64,000 nucleotides of DNA from Ricordea florida (taxonomy: Eukaryota; Cnidaria; Anthozoa; Corallimorpharia; Ricordeidae), in NCBI GenBank assembly GCA_949710005.1, contig OX453275.1, forward strand, positions 35,444,294-35,508,293, read 5' to 3'. The notes beneath the pieces were generated by a model. It had not been told where the DNA came from. It was given only the letters and a program-made list of their open reading frames with translations, and made no database searches. This document shows positions 24,191-34,511 of this stretch, piece after piece. A program made the translations under genes and the position numbers. How positions within the stretch are numbered: position 1 is the stretch's first letter; every line of letters starts with the position of its first letter.

Positions 24191-25777
24191 TCAGCGAAGT
24201 CCAGGAGGAAGACGCTGGTATAAACCGATGATCAGTATCAATAAATTACATGATAAAAAACAATAAAAAATCCAAACACTACATTTATGATCATTCTTAT
24301 CCAAATCCATAAAAAATTTAAAAAGCTTAGTCTTAAAAATTTTCAGGCTACTGCAGTTTCGATGGTCTGTTGGGAGGTCATTCCATTCCTTGGCAGCAGC
24401 GTACATGAATGTGGACTGGCCCATAGCAGTTTTACTTCTAAGAAGATGAAGTTCTCTGTTGTCTCTCAAGGCCTTACTACGAAGGTCGGATCGTAATATA
24501 AGATAACCTTGTAGTTGCCTGGGACAGTTTTAATCGTTCACCGGATTCTATAAACTAACTGTAGACGCATATAACGCCGCCTATTGAATAAAGTTAACAG
24601 ACCAAGCTTCTCTCTCATAAATTGTGTGCACGTTAAGTGATTTGTTCTTAAAATTATTCTCATCGCCTTATTTTGCAGCCTTTCTAAAAAATCAGAGTTC
24701 TTCTTGATGCAAAATCCCCATACGGTGCAACCGTAATCTAAAATGGGTAGAATTGTAAAAGAATTATAAATCTTCAATAATATAGCAGGGCTAAGAAAAG
24801 ATGAAATTCTGTTTAAAAGTTTCAATTTGGGATAAACCCTGGAGGCAACATAAGACAAATGATTGTTCCAGGATAACGACTCATCTACCACTACGCCAAG
24901 ATACTTAAAGTGCTTTTGTTGTTTTAAAATTGAATTTCCATAGAATATAATAATAATAATAATAATAATGAACTTTATTTGAGTGTCAAGTGTATTTAGC
25001 ACTGCTGTACTAATTGGGGACACTGTAAAGCACAAATGAAATTAATTAAATCAAATCAAATGTTCCTGGTGTTAATATGTTAATGTTCCTGGTGGTTTTA
25101 AGCCATGGTTTCCGTTTTTTTGTGTTACAAATAAGGCCATTTCTGCGGAACCAGTATCGTACACTCTTGAGGTCCTCGTTAACATTGTGTTCAGCTAAAT
25201 CAATGTCCTTAGAACAGGAATGCATCTCGGTGTCGTCTGCGTATAACGAGACAGTGGATGTATGGCATGCCTTCGATATATTATTAATGTGGATATTAAA
25301 TAACGTTGGTCCTAAAACCGACCCCTGCGGGACGCCAAAAGAGAGACGCAACGGAGCCGAAACAGCGTCTTTGAAGACGACACACTGTGATCTCTCAGAG
25401 AGGTAACTGTAGAACCACCGAAGTTCGGAATCTTTGACACCATAAGATTGAAGCTTGGTGAGCAAAACGTCATGTCTGATAACATCAAAGGCTTTTCTTA
25501 AGTCAAGGAAAACACTGACTGACTTGAGACCTTTATCAATTGCCATCTTCCATGAATCTACAACCTTAAGTAGAGCCACAGTAGTTGAGGAGAACTTGGA
25601 GTAAGCGAACTGATGCTGTTCTATGAGACCAGACTTGTAAGCAAAGTTCTGTAAGTCCGAATTTGCAAAGGATTCCAGGATTTTTGAAACAGAGGGTACC
25701 ACTGAAATAGGTCGGTAATTTTTAGGTTCTGCCTTTTTTCTAGGCAGAAGGAAATTGACCAGCTTGAAGCGATGCAT
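24191..25777 (-). pseudogene. Unit 6: LINE reverse transcriptase, rearranged, and C-terminus
   Basis: Pieces at 25046-25777, 24538-25035 and 24191-24469. The local replacement at 25721-25733 opens a different upstream frame into the RT (LLPRKKAEPKNYRPISV), bypassing the TAG seen in other units but not joining to the endonuclease frame. The motif A-C region is intact. Confidence 0.86.
24949..25078 (-). mobile_element. 5'-truncated LINE 3' end inserted in unit 6
   Basis: Same 130-bp insertion as in units 3 and 4. Confidence 0.75.
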
Positions 25778-27248
25778 TGAAAAGATGAGTTAAACTTTGG
25801 GAGATATTCAGTTCCTCCATTTTTAAGACTTTCGCGGAAATCCCATCCGATCCTGTTGCCTTTGTCTGGTTAAGATCCTTGATAGCTTTAGAAACCTCAT
25901 TCACATTACGCAGGGTGAATTTAAAAGATTCAATGTTTGATGGCACCGCGTCTGGAACAAATTCAGGTTCGACTTCATTAGAGTTGGCTAAGAGAGAGGA
26001 TGCTATTGACGTAAAATATAAGTTCAACGTATCGGCAATGTCATTGTGAGCAGTCACCTCTTGGTCATCAATAATCAGTCTATCGGTGTCACATGATGCT
26101 TTCTTGTTTGGGAGAACCTGCTTGAGAGTTTTCCAGAAGTTACGCGGATTGGATCTACTTTCCGCTACTTTCTCGGAAAAATAATTCCTTTTGGCTTTTC
26201 TGATTAATGAGGTGACTAAATTTCGCAGATGCCTATATTCCAACCAATTTGATGGCCTGTTAAATTTCCTTGCTTTTTTGTGGAACTGATCACGCCTTCT
26301 CATTGTGGACAATATCGATTTATCTAGCCAGGGATGAGTTGACTGGCGAATGCGTTTGCGGCGGATAGGAAAGTGCTCATTCATAGCATTAAAAAACAAG
26401 GATTGCCAGACGTAACATTTATCGTCGATATCAGAGAAAATTTCCATAATGTTCCACGGCACAAATTGTAAGTCTACGTTAAAATTTGCAATACATTGTG
26501 TGGTAAACGAACGGGTTTTAATGTAGTGGTGTTTAATAGGTTTGACGGATGACCCATGTAGAACACCAAAAATAGGTAGATGGTCACTAAAGAAGGTTGA
26601 TAGAACACCAGTAGATTCAAATAAGTTAGGTGTCGACGTAATAAGTACATCAATAAGTGAAGAACACGTACTCGTTACTCTGGTGGGTTCTCTTATCATT
26701 TGTCTAAGTTCATTTGCCATTAAGAACTCCTCCAATCTTTCTGTTTGATGTAGTGCACTCTTTAAACAATCGCAATTCAAGTCGCCAAAAATAATTACCT
26801 CCATATTGTCCCTAGTGGCTTTATGTAAAACATCATCCAAGTAATTAAAAATCTCGAGGGACTCGTTCGGCGCTCGGTAAGCACAGCAAAGTAAATAATT
26901 TTTGTGATTTATCTCAAATTGCAGCTAGAGAGCTTCGTATCCATGCTCAAGATCACATCGTCGAGAAAACTTAAGGCCATTCTCATTGAGCAAATAGATA
27001 GCAACACCACCGCCTTTACGGCCGTGGGAGCGATCCAAGCGAAACATTTGATAGCCAGAGATATGTACTTCTGAATCTATAATAGTGTCGTTCAGCCAGG
27101 TTTCAGAAATTGCAATCACCAAAGGATGGTTTCTAGTGAATATAAGGCGTAACTCATCGATGTGGCGAAGAAGATTTCTGCAATTAAAATGGATCATCCA
27201 CGGTTTCTGTTGAGTATCTTTCCTAAGTAGACTTTGTTGATTATGCAT
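25740..27248 (-). pseudogene. Unit 6: LINE endonuclease and RT N-terminus
   Basis: Same motifs and TAG codons as the other units. Just past its C-terminal stop, about 48 bp (ARVTPLFKGG region) are replaced by 13 bp. Confidence 0.86.
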
Positions 27249-27676
27249 GTGCGCGAAGTCGACGCCGTTGACCGTGAGCTGGAAAAAGTCTTCTTGTTGG
27301 TGCTGCTCGCTTGAAAAGGTCCCGGATTAAGCTCGATGTCATGAATAAGGTTAATAATGGGTCGAAAAGTTGCCAAAGAATTGCAGTAGTAGGACACTCT
27401 GATGCTTGAGCGCGATGCATGTGATAATAGCTTCACAGAGCGCCTAGAACCCAAAATGGCGTTTACGCCACGAATACAATCCTCGCCTTTAAAACCCGAC
27501 TCCTGAGAATCGTAGAGTTCCAAGTAGCTTGTCCCGGTGTTTAATACCGAAAGCAGCCCAGAAGGACCCCAAATTAGTAAAATTATGAAGATTAAAGCGA
27601 AGCATAAGCGAAGTTTGGTAGAGCACAATAAAGGCCGTCTGTCCGCCATAACCGCCACGTGCTTTTTGTGATCCAA
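27194..27676 (-). pseudogene. Unit 6: LINE N-terminal ORF with 2A motif
   Basis: The ORF from its first ATG, including hydrophobic segment and DIELNPGP (27317-27340), is retained. DNA upstream of the ATG is lost at the array edge shortly beyond. Confidence 0.7.
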
Positions 27677-27679
27677 AGC

Positions 27680-27729
27680 AGTATCTTTTTTACGCGTGTT
27701 AGCGTGTTAGTATCTTTTTTACGCGTGTT
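27680..27729. repeat. 21-bp duplication at the array breakpoint
   Basis: AGTATCTTTTTTACGCGTGTT occurs at 27680-27700 and again at 27709-27729 with eight bases between. The next bases, GTTGCTTCGAAC (27727-27738), also occur in the spacer (4637-4648), which suggests a microhomology-driven junction. Confidence 0.7.
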
Positions 27730-27739
27730 GCTTCGAACT

Positions 27740-27927
27740 AACTCTTCAAAACATACTTTTGAAGAGAATATTGTAGCATTCAGATCACGCCTTAAATAAA
27801 TAAAGTCCTCTCAGAAGTGAAATTCGAAGAGAGAAAGGCGGCTCTTCAACAAAATAAAAGAACGCACAATATAATTCTTCCTTTTGTCACACAATACCAC
27901 CCAGCGCACTAAGGTGCGGGATTGCAG
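27740..27927. other. Array right flank, no gene seen
   Basis: Unique AT-rich DNA with no recognisable coding frame, between the truncated unit 6 and the palindrome. Confidence 0.5.
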
Positions 27928-28935
27928 AATATCAAAATATCAAATCAACTATGAGATTTTGAGATTTCAATATTATCATGATAACTATATCAAAATATCA
28001 AATTAACTGTGACATTTGATAATATCAGAATATCATGATAATATCAAAATATTGATACGGATATCATAATATCAAATGTTGGCCTAGATGTGACTAAGTG
28101 TGGAGGGGCTTGATATTTTGATATATCATGATAATATCAGAATATCATGATAATAGCAAAATATCGATACGGATATCATAATATCAAATGTTGGCCTTGA
28201 TGTGACTAAGTGTGGAGGGGCTTGATATTTTGATATATCATGATAATATCAGACTATCATGATAATAGCAAAATATCGAAACCAATATCACAATATGATG
28301 ATATTGGTTTCGACATTTTGATATTATCATGATATTCCGATATTATCATGATATATCAAAATATCAAGCCCCTTCACACTTAGTCACATCTAGGCCAACA
28401 TTTGATATTATGATATCCGTTTCAATATTTTGATATTATCATGACATTCTGATATTATCATGATATATCAAAATATCAAGCCCCTCCACATTTAGTCACA
28501 TCTAGGCCAACATTTAATATCGGTAATATTTTGATATTATTATCATAATATTTTGATATATCAAAATATCAAATTAACTGTGATATTGGTTTCGATATTT
28601 TGATATTATCATGATATTCTGATATTATCATGATATCTCAAAATATCAAGCCCCTCCACACGTAGTCACATCTAGGCCAACATCTGATATCGGTGATATT
28701 TTGATATTATCATGATATTCTGATATTATCATGATATATCAACCAATCTTGTTATTTTGATATTAGCATGATATATCATGCCATTTAGCAGTGGGAATAT
28801 CAAAATATCATAACCCCTTATCAAAAATGATATATCGGGATATTATCACTTAAAACTCCTAGAAATGTATGACAATATATTTGATATATCAAAAGTGATA
28901 GCAATGCTTGATATTATGATATTCTGCAATATCGC
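27928..28935. repeat. ~1 kb palindrome built from TATCATGATA-type repeats
   Basis: Centre at about 28,294 (CGAAACCAATATCA / TGATATTGGTTTCG). Each arm contains about 110-bp units made of TGATATTTTGATATATCATGATAATATC plus a GC-richer block, GTTGGCCTAGATGTGAC then AAGTGTGGAGGGGCTTG. Units run direct in the left arm and inverted in the right arm. No ORF is present. Could be a fold-back transposon or an expanded inverted repeat. Confidence 0.85.
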
Positions 28936-29412
28936 ACCTCTCTCACCCAGCGGTGCCTAATTTAAAGAAAATCTTATTGAGCAAATGGCATTTAATACAT
29001 GCATGGTCAACCTTTACTGAGTGAGATATACAAAGAGCCTCCCATCATATCGTACAAAAGTGAAAAATCGCTCAAGGACATAATCGTGAGATCCAAACTC
29101 TAAAGGCAAAGAAACTTCACTTGCGAACAGCGGGAGTCGTGTAAGCCTGTCACAACATTTTTTTAAATTTGAGATTGTTCGTGACGCACGTTTTCCGCTC
29201 TAACTTTTGATTGGCGCATAGAACAATGCTAATATTTGACCGCGAGGTAGACAGAGGAAACCTGGGGAAAACTAAGGAGAAAAATGTTGTTTATGTCGAG
29301 TTTTTCATTGTTTTTTTGGCGATTTTTGGCCGTCCACCAATCAGATTCGTCGATTTAATTGATATTAATAATTAAGAGTTCACACTTTTTAATCGATTTT
29401 GCGTTTGACCTT

Positions 29413-29431
29413 CCTAGTTCTTACGCGGACC
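29413..29431 (-). repeat. Orphan copy of the array TIR tip
   Basis: CCTAGTTCTTACGCGGACC, followed by ATTAT, is the exact reverse complement of the array left-TIR tip ATAATGGTCCGCGTAAGAACTAGG. It lies outside the array in inverted orientation relative to the unit 6 left TIR. Confidence 0.8.
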
Positions 29432-29496
29432 ATTATAAAATGTAATAGATAATTATAGATATGTTTACTGACATTTTTCGCAGCCAAAGTCTGACA

Positions 29497-29689
29497 CAGA
29501 TTCCCAAAGGGGATTCTTGGGTTATTTATTGAACATCCACAAATTTCCAAACTTGGAAGAGTGATTCAAGTCCCAACGAGGGAATTCCCGACAAAGTTTC
29601 CTTGTTTCGACTTGTCTTACGTTGCCAAATTTGGAAATTTTGTGGCTGTTTAATAAATACCTTTAAAAAATCCCATCAGTGGGAATCTG
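29497..29689. mobile_element. Hairpin MITE (~190 bp)
   Basis: The first ~65 bp (CAGATTCCCAAAGGGGATT to CCACAAATTTCCAAACTTGG) match the reverse complement of the last ~65 bp imperfectly. Confidence 0.65.
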
Positions 29690-30760
29690 GTATTTTTTCC
29701 TGTTTGAATTACAGTTCATAGGTGAGTAATAAAAAGTGTATGCAATTAATTTATGTGGCAAGACAATAGCATATATCATCATTGAAGTTACCACGATGAA
29801 TAATAATCTTTTCCATAACACAAGACAATAGTATATTTCACAGTTACAAATTCTGAGTGCATGATCAGTATTTGCTGAGACAAATTAAGCGGTGTAAGAG
29901 GAAGAAGGGGTTTCTCAGACGAATGTTGCGCACAAAACAGGGATATGCACATTCACATTCACACATTCACATTTACAAACAGGGATACACACACATTCAC
30001 GCGGTGTTGTTTCAAGATTGCTATCTTTGTCTTACCAAGCGCCAAGCAATTTATGCCTTTATTTATACGGTTTTAATCATCGGCTACTGCTTTGGTTATC
30101 ATTTATCGACCATTTAGTTCCCCTATTTTTAACGATGATATATATGTATATAGTATAGATACCATACGGATTTTTTACTTCAAGTATTCAGTATGCATTA
30201 TGGCTTGCGAGATTGTCTTCAACAAGCAAAAATATTTTATTCATCTTGTCAACAACAAAATACGCGGACTTGATTGGTTGTCGACAGTTTTTTTTTACAG
30301 GGACGGCTACAGGCGGGAAATTCGAATTACCTTCGCTAAAAATCCTTTAATTAGCGTAACAAGGAGCATGATTCGCGTGTATTTTTAATATAAATTCACA
30401 ATTTTGGTTGTTTTCAACTTGTGTAAGTTCTTAGTGTATGGGGTTTTATTTCACCTTGGCAGTTCAGTAACCACGGAGACCATTTTATTAAAGTGGTAGG
30501 GCTAAGACGTCTGGCCCGATATGCAAGCAAACGTTAATGTCATTGTTTCACCACTTATTTTGCCATAAAAAAATCCAAGCAATAAAGTGGTGGTGCTATA
30601 GCCCTACCAGCCCCTCCCCCTCCGCGGTCCCTGCAGTTTGAGTTTATCCTATCTTCTTCGCTGAGTATGCCATCTTTGATTTTGGCTCCGAAGCAAAGAT
30701 TGTGTGACATAGGTGGGAGGTGGGGCCTTGTTTAAACTACCATTCAGGACACAGACTGTC
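29690..30760. other. Non-coding region, no gene supported
   Basis: Contains short CACATTCA repeats around 29,950-30,000 and two overlapping ~90-residue open frames without a recognisable domain. Confidence 0.4.
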
Positions 30761-31339
30761 TAATAGGCCCTTTGCAGCAAACTTGTCACATGACTGATAA
30801 TTGGTGCCGGAAATGGAAAAATCGTGTTTGTCTTGGCCAGAATACAAATTTTCAGAGAAATTCCTCTTAAGGTAAAGATTTTATGACCATTTCAACACTC
30901 GAAATTTTCCATACTTTAATTTTGTTTACGAACGAAAAGCTTTTGCAACCCAGTGTAATTTTTCCTAATTAAGCGCCCCAAACAGAGCTCAGATTCCTAT
31001 TTTTACCATAGGTTAAATAAGCGAGAATAAATGTGCAAGAGTGGAAATTTTCAGAATTTCATATTTTGATGGAGAATTGTATAGCGGTTTGAAAACTTAG
31101 AAAAATACAATGATTTGTATGAAAATCATCGAAGCTTGACTGGGTGCAAAGCGTTATTTTCCTATACAAATCCTTATAAATTCTTTCAACTGTAACAATA
31201 CCAGTTTGAACAATATACCAACAAAAGTTGGCATGGTAGCAAATTTTGAGCTGCTCTTTTTATTTCTGTCCCAATACCAGCGGTATCGTCACATTTATGA
31301 AAAAAGGTCACGTGACAAGTTGTTGCAAAAGGCCTATTT
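30761..31339. mobile_element. TIR element (~580 bp, MITE-like)
   Basis: AATAGGCCCTTTGCAGCAA..CTTGTCACATGAC at the left end pairs with GTCACGTGACAAG..TTGCAAAAGGCCTATT at the right end (about 28 of 32 bases). No ORF. Confidence 0.65.
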
Positions 31340-31429
31340 CATCTATTCGACTGTTGAACTGACTTCTTGCATTTCATTTTAATGTAATTAATAAATAAGA
31401 GAATTTAGAGTAGTCAAATTCTATCTGTA

Positions 31430-32030
31430 AATCATACTCACAAAAACAAATCGGACTACCATTACGCGGTCGTAGAAATCACGTTATAACGCGTTTTTGT
31501 ATCCTAATTGGACTTTACCAGGAGCCCATGACTTTACTCAGTCCTTTTACTTACCCTATCCTGATAATAACAAGTTTTGTTAGTAGTCGAACTACGTGCA
31601 AATTGCAAACTCAGTTGTTTTACAGCGAACCGTTTTCTTAGTGGAGTAATTTATATTGCATGACTTTCACAAAAATTCGTCCACGTACTTTTGCGGCTCT
31701 ATAACTCTTGCTTAGAATCTAACCCAGTGGTATGGTACTTCATCAACGGTACTTCTCGTGTGAACTCTCTTGATAAATTTAAAGCCGTAGCACTTCCAGT
31801 TATAAAGTCATTGTTATAACTTACATAACTTAACCTATTGTATATTACAACCTACTACACTCTTGAAAAATAAATGTATTTTTGAGTAGTATATTGTAGG
31901 GTAGCTCTTGCTTTGACAACGGGAACCTAACTTCGCGCTTTAACAATTCAATGTATCCGATGATTTAAATCTTTCCTCCGATCCTCCTGCTACACACACT
32001 AATAATTTCTGCAGCCAGATCAGGCAAAAA
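31430..32030. other. Non-coding, decayed MITE remnants
   Basis: Contains AATCGGACT..CTACGCGGTCGT near 31,450, a weak relative of the hairpin at 47,592-47,734. Nothing coding recognised. Confidence 0.35.
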
Positions 32031-32196
32031 GTGTGCCAGGGAGGGTGGGGTATCGGGGACGCCCACCAAAACCTTCCACGTCCCTCCCCCCCCCCCCCCC
32101 CAGGGTTTCCCTCTCGCCTCTTCAGCGGTTTCCTTTTTGTTTTGATTTCTTTGGCGGCATTGAGTAAACAGATCAGTCTAAAAAGGAAACAAAAAG

Positions 32197-32433
32197 ATGA
32201 AGAAAACGTCTTATTGTTCTTGTTTAGCCCCCAGTTCGTTACTGATATGCGTTACTTTCGTTACACTCATAACAGCTGACACGATAAGCTATGTTGAAAT
32301 CTCGTCTCACTTAGCACTGCACAAAGGAATGGTACAATATTTTTACCCGAAAATAGATTTTATGGAATATGTGGGTTATCAACAGAGCACTAGATCAAGT
32401 CTGCAGGATATTCCAGTTGGCTTTATTATCTGA
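32197..32433 (+). CDS. Possible small secreted protein (78 codons), unrecognised
   Basis: ATG 32197 in context AAAAAGATGA opens 78 codons. The N-terminus (MKKTSYCSCLAPSS, LLICVTFVTLITA) looks like a cleavable signal peptide, followed by about 50 polar residues with several tyrosines and no cysteine after the signal. No family is recognised. It lies just right of a 17-base C tract (32,086-32,102) and about 2 kb upstream of the receptor gene on the same strand. A chance ORF is quite possible. Confidence 0.25.
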   Translation: MKKTSYCSCLAPSSLLICVTFVTLITADTISYVEISSHLALHKGMVQYFYPKIDFMEYVGYQQSTRSSLQDIPVGFII

Positions 32434-33036
32434 ATAGGAGGAGGTGACTGCCATGATCCAGTTTTAATTTGTAATCCAGTTTTTCCATTGAAAAACATTT
32501 CAAATAACGTACAATCCTAAGCCTTAACACCGAAACGCTCTAGCTTTTTACTAGTCAAGTTTAGATTTGACGCGGTTCTTTCATTTGTGTATTGTTTTTA
32601 AGGAGTACAAAAATTCAAGCTCTCCTCTCTCTTATGAGCCCGTTTCATGAATCGAAAAATAACCGAAGCCTACAATAAGCCAACAAAATAGAAGCCATTA
32701 TCGAGCCACCTGGACTGAACATGCTGTCATGTGTATCAGAGGTCATATATGATCCGTATATTAAAACGGCAAAAAAGAAACTCACGCGCACAAAAGACAG
32801 AACTATTGATATCCTCCTTGCGAGTGTGGACAATCACTGTACAGGATGTGAGTAACTTTGCCCGTTGTTTTTTCTACTCTTCAAAGCATGTAAGCAAAAC
32901 GTCAGCCAAGAAATATGTTTTTTATCTTGCCTCATTGACATAGGCGTGCGGGCAATATTTTGCCAGGGCGCGGTGAACCATTGGCCCAAACATTCTCGCT
33001 GAGTTGCCCAAATTTTTATGAAGTGGTCGATAAGAA

Positions 33037-33331
33037 ACGAGGGTCATATGATGCACTAACATAGGCCTACATATGAAGTGAACATATTCTTACATACGAG
33101 GGTCATATGATGCACTAACATAGGCCTATATATGACGTGAACATATTCTTACATACGAGGGTCATATGATGCACTAACATAGGCCTATATATGACGTGAA
33201 CATATTCTTACATACGAGGGTCATATGATGCACTAACATAGGCCTATATATGAAGTGAAAATATTCTTACATACGAGGGTCATATGATGCACTAACATAG
33301 GCCTACATATGACGTGAACATATTCTTACAT
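33037..33331. repeat. 59-bp minisatellite, five copies
   Basis: Copies start at 33037, 33096, 33155, 33214 and 33273 (ACGAGGGTCATATGATGCAC...TTCTTACAT) and differ at a few positions. Not coding. Confidence 0.95.
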
Positions 33332-33339
33332 ATGAAACT

Positions 33340-34414
33340 ATCATATGAGCTCATAAAACACGTTAAAAGAAAAATAGAAAATATCTCCCTTAGCTTAGAT
33401 AAAACACACACACACACACATGCAAACTTCTTTAACTTGTCTTTGCCCTCTTCCCTGCCCGTACGCCTATGCTCCTTGAAATAGTAAGGCACTGTTGAAA
33501 ACGCTTATTTAGGGCTTTCAAAACATAGTTTGTCACTGAACGTGTTAGAGCAGGCTTATTTAAAAACAACATTTAGGAATTGAACTGAAAACTACATCAC
33601 ACTGAAGGCCTTGTCTCCTTTAACCCAAAACCCAGGTCACTTATTAATGTAATTTTATAACTTATTCTTTTCTAAAATACTGAAATTGATGATTTTTGAA
33701 TTCCCCTTTTGTTGGAACAACGCAACTGATATTACATTATTTGCAGTGTTTTGTTTCCGACTTTGTATTTATTTTGATTTAATTAATTGTTTTTGATCAC
33801 AACAGATCTAGAGGACTTGCCGCATTAGTTCAAGAGAACATACCTCATGCTCTCTTGATTAGATTCGGTGCTTAGCTCAAATGATGGTGTTGCGTTACAA
33901 ACATCCAACTTTAACTAGAAAGCCTTCCTGAAGATTACAGACGGAGTGCTTTGTACATAGGAAGATGCGATTTTAGCTCATCATTAGACCGAGTCGCAAA
34001 ATCGACAAAATGTGAGAGAAATGAATTCGTTTTGACCTGTTAGACATAGAGAAGTGACCTTTTCCAAATCTTAATATAAGGGCTATCGAACGATAACGCA
34101 ACAACAAACTTAAGAAGTACGCTAGTGTTAATCACTGAGGGACGTTCACTCCGTTAACTGTGTAACTGAGGTTCTGCAGGACTGAAAAAAAGCTTTATCC
34201 ATTACCTATATGTAGACTAAATTTTCTGTTTTGTTTTTGGGTTTCCTAAGTTGTCAACATTTATCACGTGGGAGACCACCCGGTTTTTTCAGCAAATATC
34301 AGTTCCGTAGCAGCGAAGCAAGCTGCACTGTACCTGCGGCCGGGAGTTGTTAAAAAACAGAAAGAGACAACAAGTTTTCATAAAATTTCTTTTCTCCAAT
34401 TCATCTGATTCATC
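33340..34414. other. Upstream region of the receptor gene
   Basis: Includes a (CA)n run at 33,404-33,420. No coding exon recognised. Presumably holds the receptor promoter and 5' leader, but no core promoter motif was convincing. Confidence 0.35.
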
Positions 34415-34511
34415 ATGGCGCCGAGAGAGAGACTTTTTTCTTTTGCTCATGTTGCTTGGATATTTCTTGTAGGAGGTGTACTATTGACGTTCGCCAAATT
34501 GCAAGTTCCAG
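34415..34511 (+). CDS. Receptor exon 1: signal peptide
   Basis: ATG 34415 in context CATCATGGCG. 32 codons, [13 protein letters not shown] then [14 protein letters not shown]: basic N-region and hydrophobic core. Ends in phase 1 at CCAG|GTGAGA (34512). Too short for an ORF-length search. Confidence 0.75.

Larger units (their letters stand above)
1..27700. repeat. Tandem array of six ~4.7 kb units
   Basis: Units begin at the same sequence (GCGTAAGAACTAGGC) at 1, 4701, 9404, 14234, 19064 and 23773, giving periods of about 4700, 4703, 4830, 4830 and 4709 bp. Identity is near total, with a few SNPs per unit. Each unit is a TIR-bounded transposon carrying a minus-strand LINE plus a ~640 bp spacer. 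Units 3, 4 and 6 carry an extra 130 bp insertion. Unit 6 stops at about 27,700 inside the LINE 5' region and lacks the right TIR and the spacer. Base 1 is five bases inside a left TIR, so the array probably continues leftward or the contig broke in it. Confidence 0.97.
23768..27700. mobile_element. Unit 6: truncated TIR transposon with nested LINE
   Basis: Left TIR 23768-23851. LINE body 24135 to about 27700, broken in the N-terminal ORF upstream of codon TTG 27676. The right TIR and spacer are missing. B-type with the 130-bp insertion (24949-25078), but with the A-type base in the transposon interior (GTTAGATAATTAA). It also has a private replacement in the RT region at 25721-25733. Confidence 0.85.

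Noticed and set aside
27928..28935. CRISPR-like array in the TATCATGATA region
   Set aside because: Eukaryotic context. Repeats are palindromic and inverted about a centre, without unique spacers.
30092..30388. 98-residue ORF near 30.1-30.4 kb
   Set aside because: No domain, AT-rich, overlaps another equally weak ORF.
33037..33331. CRISPR-like array (59-bp units)
   Set aside because: Whole 59-bp unit is repeated with no variable spacer: a minisatellite.
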